Source of the DNA: Ruminococcus sp. CAG:488
GTDB taxonomy: Bacteria; Bacillota; Clostridia; Oscillospirales; Acutalibacteraceae
Direction: 5' to 3'
Assembly: GCA_000434055.1 (NCBI GenBank)
Contig: HF999647.1
Coordinates: 138,127 to 182,792 of the forward strand
DNA: 44,666 nucleotides
Shown here: positions 40,641 through 44,666 of the stretch, piece by piece
Position numbering within the stretch: position 1 is the stretch's first letter
How the letters are laid out: every line of letters begins with the position of its first letter
Position numbers and translations under genes: made by a program
Notes under the pieces: model-generated
What the model was told of the DNA's origin: nothing
Database searches by the model: none
Seen by the model: the letters and a program-made list of their open reading frames with translations, nothing else

Positions 40641-41984
40641 ATGAAGGACTTCATAAAGCAGGCGGCACATGTTAAGCCGAGCGCAAATCAGCTTAGGCTT
40701 TTGACCGAAACGCCCTTTTATGCTTTCGTCCATTTCAGTCCGAACACATATACAAATCTCGAATGGGGCACGGGTGACGAGGATCCGTCGATTTTCAATC
40801 CCGTTGACCTTGACTGTGACGGTTGGTGCAAGGCTATAAAATCCGCAGGTATGAAGGGCGTTGTCATTACGGCAAAGCATCACGACGGATTTTGCCTTTG
40901 GCAGACAAAATACACCGATCACAGCATGAAAAAAAGCCCGTACAGGAACGGCAAGGGCGACATTGTAAAGGAGCTTTCCGAAGCATGCCGCCGCCACGGA
41001 TTGAAATTCGGGTTTTACCTTTCTCCATGGGACAGACATTCCGAGCTTTACGGCACGGATGAATATAATGTTTATTACAAGGCGCAGCTTACCGAGCTTC
41101 TGACAAACTACGGAGAAATATTCCATGTTTGGTTTGACGGAGCCTGCGGCGAGGGGCCGAACGGAAAGAAGCAGGTTTACGATTTTGACGGTTACTTTGA
41201 GCTGATACACAAATATCAGCCGAATGCAACTGTTTTTAACGACAGAGGTCCCGTTCGCTGGTGCGGCAACGAGGACGGTTCGTCGAGATATGCCGAATGG
41301 GCTGTCGTTCCGTCTGAGCTTTGCCCGAATTGCGAAATTCAAACTGAGCCGGGTCCTTTTGCCGGCGACCTTTCTTACATGTATAACATGGACGAAAATA
41401 TCGGTTCGCTCAGCAATATTATATATTCGAGGGGCTTGGTTTTTGCTCCGTCCGAGGTGGACATGTCTATCCGCCCGGGTTGGTTTTACCATGAAAACGA
41501 AGAGCCTTATTCGCTCGACCGTTTGTTTGACACATACCTGCGTTCGGTCGGCGGCAACACAACTTTTATTTTGAATATTCCGCCGAAGCCCGACGGCACT
41601 TTTGACGAAAAAGACGTTGTAAGGCTCAAGGAACTCGGCGAGAAAATAAGGGAAAGCTTCTCGGTGAACCTTGCCGAAGGTAAAGTGGGAAAAATGGAGC
41701 CGTACAAAAACAGCGATACTCAGTGTACGGTTGAAATTGACCTCAAAAAGGAAGAAACAATTCACTTCGTTGAAATCAGCGAGGATATAGCTCGGGGACA
41801 GAGGATAGAAAACTTTTTTGTTCAGCGGTATAAGGATAACAGGTGGGAAAACTGTTTTGAGGGAACCACCGTCGGCGCAAGAAAAATCGTCCGTTTTGAC
41901 GAGGGTCTTATTGCCGACAGACTGAGAATTTTTGTTACCGCGGCTCGGGATATGCCCGAGTTCAAAAGAATTGCGATTTACTGA
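40641..41984 (+). CDS. Alpha-L-fucosidase (GH29)
   Basis: This 447-residue enzyme has the GH29 catalytic barrel: FVHFSPNTYT, the AKHHDGFCLW motif (H80-H81), LKFGFYLSPWDRH and the nucleophile D166 in HVWFDGACG. A C-terminal beta domain extends from ~residue 350. It removes alpha-linked L-fucose from glycans. There is no signal peptide, so it acts inside the cell on imported oligosaccharides, possibly host-derived. The start is ATG 40641 behind GGAGG; the longer frame reads back into the upstream gene. Confidence 0.9.
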   Translation: MKDFIKQAAHVKPSANQLRLLTETPFYAFVHFSPNTYTNLEWGTGDEDPSIFNPVDLDCDGWCKAIKSAGMKGVVITAKHHDGFCLWQTKYTDHSMKKSPYRNGKGDIVKELSEACRRHGLKFGFYLSPWDRHSELYGTDEYNVYYKAQLTELLTNYGEIFHVWFDGACGEGPNGKKQVYDFDGYFELIHKYQPNATVFNDRGPVRWCGNEDGSSRYAEWAVVPSELCPNCEIQTEPGPFAGDLSYMYNMDENIGSLSNIIYSRGLVFAPSEVDMSIRPGWFYHENEEPYSLDRLFDTYLRSVGGNTTFILNIPPKPDGTFDEKDVVRLKELGEKIRESFSVNLAEGKVGKMEPYKNSDTQCTVEIDLKKEETIHFVEISEDIARGQRIENFFVQRYKDNRWENCFEGTTVGARKIVRFDEGLIADRLRIFVTAARDMPEFKRIAIY

Positions 41985-42011
41985 TAACTGTTGAAAAAAC
42001 GGAGGTATGTT

Positions 42012-42587
42012 ATGAAAAGGGTGCTTGATTTTTTAATCAGCCTTTTTGCATTGATTATTCTTTCGCCGTTGTTCCTTATTGTTTCTGTCGGCGTCTTGAT
42101 TTCCGACGGCAGCCCCGTGTTCTTTCGCCAAAAACGCGTAGGAAAAAACAACGAGCTGTTTGAAATATATAAATTTCGAACAATGAAGCGCGGAACGGAA
42201 AACGTTGCCAGCAACGATCTTTCCGATGCCGATGTTAAGATAACAAGGTTCGGAAAAATTCTTCGCGCAACAAGTATTGATGAGCTTCCGCAGCTTCTGA
42301 ATATTCTCAACGGTTCGATGAGCCTTATAGGTCCGCGTCCGCTCATTCCGGAGGAGACAAGAATCAGAGAGCTTCGTAAGAAATATAATGTCTACAGTGT
42401 TCGCCCGGGAATAACCGGTTGGGCGCAGGTCAACGGACGTGACAATGTTTCGGCAGAGAAAAAGGCTCTGCTCGACAAGGAATATGTCGAAAAGCAAAGC
42501 CTTATGCTTGATATTAAAATTTTCTTTATGACGATTCATCAGGTTCTTTGCCGCAAGGACGTAAACGAAGGAAACAACAGAACTTAA
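42012..42587 (+). CDS. Undecaprenyl-phosphate sugar phosphotransferase (bacterial sugar transferase, small monotopic type)
   Basis: These 191 residues have one N-terminal re-entrant membrane helix. The conserved blocks are PVFFRQKRVGKNN..F.IYKFRTM, SIDELPQLLNILNGSMSLIGPRPL and the terminal VRPGITGWAQVNGRD. The enzyme attaches a sugar-1-phosphate to undecaprenyl phosphate, the first step of capsule or glycan synthesis. CGGAGG lies six bases before ATG 42012. The stop codon overlaps that of the convergent vanY-like gene. Confidence 0.92.
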   Translation: MKRVLDFLISLFALIILSPLFLIVSVGVLISDGSPVFFRQKRVGKNNELFEIYKFRTMKRGTENVASNDLSDADVKITRFGKILRATSIDELPQLLNILNGSMSLIGPRPLIPEETRIRELRKKYNVYSVRPGITGWAQVNGRDNVSAEKKALLDKEYVEKQSLMLDIKIFFMTIHQVLCRKDVNEGNNRT

Positions 42588-43480
42588 TTTGCGTTCAGGT
42601 ATTCCTCAAGCGTAACGCCTTTTGCCGTGATATCCTTTGCGGCCTCAACGCCGACAAAGCGGTAATGCCACGGCTCATAGATAACCTTGGTAATGGCACG
42701 GGATTTTGCGTCTTTCGGATAGCGGAGTATGAATCCGAAATCGGCGGCATTTTCTCTCAACCATGCTGCTTCATCGGTATCCTCAAAGCTTTCGGAAAGC
42801 GAGCAGATATCCATTGCAAGACCTGCATTGTGTTCGCTTCCGCCGGGAATCATTACCTCGGTTGCGGCAGCAACGGTTGCCTTTGTTTTGTCAAGACCGT
42901 TGTTATCAATTTCAAGCTGAATTTGGTCTTCGAAAAGCTCGACCTGAAGATCATATGAGCGGTAGCCGGAAACAGGTGTCAGCTCAATTCCGTCCTCCAA
43001 GGCCTTGTCATACATCGCCTGATAGTACGGCGCAACACGGTAATCGAGATATTTTCCCGAGCCTTTAACGGCTTCGGCAAGCGTCGGTTCATAGCCTTCA
43101 GGCAAAACATGGGTGCCGTTTAGAAGAATAGATGAAAGCGAAGAATTTGCGTCAATATTGATTATTTGAGGATTAAATCCCGCGTAAGAATATTTATAAC
43201 TGCTGACGGTGTTCAACTTCTTTTCGGTTTTCGTTTCGCCGACAGTTGTTTGTTTTTCGGCGGACGTGCCTTCATTCTTTTTGGACATTTCTCCGGAATT
43301 GTTCGTTGTGTTCGCCCCCGTATTTGTGGTAATCTCAACTTGTGCATTTACTGCTTTTCCGGTGTTTTTATATTCGCTGTGCACATTTATTGCCGCACCT
43401 ACGGTTGTAACAGCGACAATGAGAATGATTGACTGAATAACAATCAGCTTTATTACACGAGGTGTGATTTTTTTATTCAT
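42584..43480 (-). CDS. VanY-type D-alanyl-D-alanine carboxypeptidase (M15B)
   Basis: These 298 residues have an N-terminal membrane helix (~10-32) and a Thr/Lys-rich linker (~45-90). The M15 zinc peptidase domain follows, with SGYRS (171-175), zinc ligands H217 and D224 (GGSEHNAGLAMD) and H272 with catalytic E269 (EPWHY). It trims terminal D-Ala from peptidoglycan stems. There is no van cluster nearby, so it is an ordinary cell-wall enzyme rather than a resistance marker. Its stop overlaps the convergent sugar transferase stop within TTAA (42584-42587). Confidence 0.92.
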   Translation of the reverse strand: MNKKITPRVIKLIVIQSIILIVAVTTVGAAINVHSEYKNTGKAVNAQVEITTNTGANTTNNSGEMSKKNEGTSAEKQTTVGETKTEKKLNTVSSYKYSYAGFNPQIINIDANSSLSSILLNGTHVLPEGYEPTLAEAVKGSGKYLDYRVAPYYQAMYDKALEDGIELTPVSGYRSYDLQVELFEDQIQLEIDNNGLDKTKATVAAATEVMIPGGSEHNAGLAMDICSLSESFEDTDEAAWLRENAADFGFILRYPKDAKSRAITKVIYEPWHYRFVGVEAAKDITAKGVTLEEYLNAN

Positions 43481-43514
43481 TTAAGATGTCACTTCCTTGA
43501 TATTTTATATTTCT

Positions 43515-43543
43515 ATTTTATTCGTTTATTGAGTCATTGTCAA
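43515..43543 (-). promoter_or_regulatory. Sigma-A promoter of the carboxypeptidase gene
   Basis: On the minus strand: TTGACA (43543-43538), a 17-base spacer, TAAAAT (43520-43515). Its -35 shares bases with a plus-strand promoter. Confidence 0.65.
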
Positions 43544-43565
43544 CAATGCTTTATAAAATTATTAT
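43537..43565 (+). promoter_or_regulatory. Promoter of the M28 peptidase gene
   Basis: TTGTCA (43537-43542), a 17-base spacer, TATTAT (43560-43565). It overlaps the divergent carboxypeptidase promoter at the palindrome CATTGT-CA-ACAATG. Confidence 0.5.
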
Positions 43566-43586
43566 TATTTGAAAGGAAAGATTCCA

Positions 43587-44666
43587 ATGAAAGCATCGGA
43601 AAGCGTAGAGAGATACGATTCTGAAGTACGTCTCTATACCAACTACGCAATCAAAAACATTAAAAAGGTCTGTAAGGACTTCGGCCCCCGTCCGGTAGGA
43701 AGTGAGGCAGAGAAGAACGCACAGCTTCATATGAAGAAGGAGCTTGAATCCTCATGCGATACCGTTACAAGAGAGGAGTACAAATGCTCGGATAAGGCGT
43801 TTATGGCTTGGGTTCCGCTCGGAGCAATACTTATTCTCTTTTCAATTGTAATGTTCACTCTCGGCATTCCCGTTGCGTCGCTTGCAGCTTCACTTGTTAC
43901 GCTTTTTATAATTCTTGCAGAGTTCATTTTCTACAAGCCCGTGCTTGATGTTTTCTTCCCGAAAAAAACATCCGGTAACGTCATCGGTGTTCGCAAAGCT
44001 TCGGGCGAGACAAAGAAGCGTATTATTATTGCGGGCCATACAGATTCGGCTTTTGAATGGACATACACCTATCACGGCGGACACAATGCGGTTCTTACAA
44101 TTATTCTCACGGCAATTATTGCGATTCTCCTTGGCATCGGCGGAAGCATCTATGCTCTTGTTGCAGGCGCTCAGGGCGTTGTATGGACAGGCGATAACCT
44201 TGCAATGAAGATTATCGCGGTTTTTACCTATGTGACGGTTCCCGTTATTTGTGCGGCTATTGTTTTCACAAACTATAAGCGCCCGGTTATGGGAGCAAAC
44301 GATGACCTTTCAGGCTGTTTCCTTTCGGCAGCGGTTGTGAAGTTCCTTGCCGCAAATGACATTCGTTTTGAAAATACAGAGGTTGTTGCCGCTATGGTTG
44401 GCGGTGAAGAAGCAGGACTCAGAGGAACAAAGGCTTATATGAAGGCTCATGCACAGGAGTTCAAGGACGAAAAAGATGTTGAAACGATATTCGTTGCCTT
44501 TGATACTATCCGTGAACACGAATTTATGGCTATTTACGATAAAGACATGACCGGTATGGTAAAGAACGACAAGAGAGTTGCCAAGCTTCTTCAGGATGCG
44601 GCAAAGAGTGTCGGCTATGATGTTCCGGTCAAGGCTATAGAGCTTGGCTCAACAGATGCAGCCGCC
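43587..44666 (+). CDS. M28-family zinc peptidase with inserted membrane segments, C-terminus cut by window edge
   Basis: 360 codons run in frame to the window end. M28 metal ligands are visible: H151 and D153 (AGHTDS), D239 or D240 (GANDDLSG), E274-E275 (VGGEEAGL) and D306 (VAFDTI). The conserved GSTDAAA precedes the final histidine, which should lie just past the window end. Two membrane pairs (~75-118 and ~168-228) sit within and before the catalytic domain, so the enzyme is membrane-bound. It is an aminopeptidase-like enzyme of unknown substrate. AAAGGAAAG precedes the ATG. Confidence 0.85.
   Translation, partial: MKASESVERYDSEVRLYTNYAIKNIKKVCKDFGPRPVGSEAEKNAQLHMKKELESSCDTVTREEYKCSDKAFMAWVPLGAILILFSIVMFTLGIPVASLAASLVTLFIILAEFIFYKPVLDVFFPKKTSGNVIGVRKASGETKKRIIIAGHTDSAFEWTYTYHGGHNAVLTIILTAIIAILLGIGGSIYALVAGAQGVVWTGDNLAMKIIAVFTYVTVPVICAAIVFTNYKRPVMGANDDLSGCFLSAAVVKFLAANDIRFENTEVVAAMVGGEEAGLRGTKAYMKAHAQEFKDEKDVETIFVAFDTIREHEFMAIYDKDMTGMVKNDKRVAKLLQDAAKSVGYDVPVKAIELGSTDAAA

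Noticed and set aside
42584..43480. Vancomycin resistance marker
   Set aside because: Only a VanY-type enzyme is present; there are no vanHAX or vanRS genes. Such carboxypeptidases are common housekeeping enzymes.

Overview
The window looks like chromosomal DNA of a spore-forming, low-to-mid G+C Firmicute of the class Clostridia, probably a gut Oscillospirales/Ruminococcaceae-type bacterium. The evidence is a SpoIIE sporulation phosphatase, strong AGGAGG-type ribosome binding sites, sigma-A promoters (TTGACA-17-TATAAT-like), PyrR-type pyrimidine attenuation, and cell-envelope and glycan genes of a Gram-positive commensal, including a GH29 fucosidase. No phage, transposon, CRISPR array or rRNA gene was seen. 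No gap between genes exceeds 300 bases.

Layout. 1-2025 (minus): SpoIIE, cut by the window edge. 2217-5878: rlmB, then a large membrane protein that reads as a catalytically dead P1B-type ATPase with an acidic N-terminal extension. 5995-6960: a Gfo/Idh/MocA oxidoreductase. 7187-28175: a same-strand locus of about 21 kb, the most striking part of the window. 28282-32382: a secreted metallophosphatase (minus), a nitroreductase, a secreted cysteine-hydrolase-like protein with a Big2 domain, a GT32 glycosyltransferase (minus) and tRNA-Val(GAC) (minus). 32566-36803: a DEDDh exonuclease with a zinc ribbon, the pyrR-uraA operon with its attenuator, and a glycosyltransferase-like gene. 36866-38718 (minus): galU behind a RING-like/DUF2628-like membrane protein. 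38895-42587: prfB, a cyclase-family hydrolase, an alpha-L-fucosidase and a sugar-phosphate transferase. 42584-43480 (minus): a VanY-type carboxypeptidase. 43587-44666: a membrane M28 peptidase, cut by the window edge.

The 7187-28175 locus begins with a degenerate EAL-domain protein and a membrane-anchored rod protein that carries 17 tandem hexapeptides. It continues with a TasA-like pilin or fibre protein whose signal peptide ends in an A-Y/F-A-W-F type motif, a SipW-type (Ser/His) signal peptidase, a membrane-anchored McrB-like AAA+ ATPase and a DUF2357-like protein with a very long K/E/A-rich helix. Next come a GLUG-repeat adhesin of about 2,380 residues, four more SipW-cognate (xxAWF) proteins interleaved with three more SipW-type peptidases, and two single-pass proteins with related extracellular Ig-like domains. 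Many reading frames overlap by 4-29 bases. It closes with a Rho-independent terminator. My inference is that this is a dedicated surface-fibre or biofilm-matrix export and assembly system: several SipW-type peptidases each process their own fibre subunit, a cytoplasmic AAA+/coiled-coil pair of unknown role is built in, and a non-catalytic EAL protein is a possible c-di-GMP sensor. The individual families are known. I do not recognise this combination from the literature.
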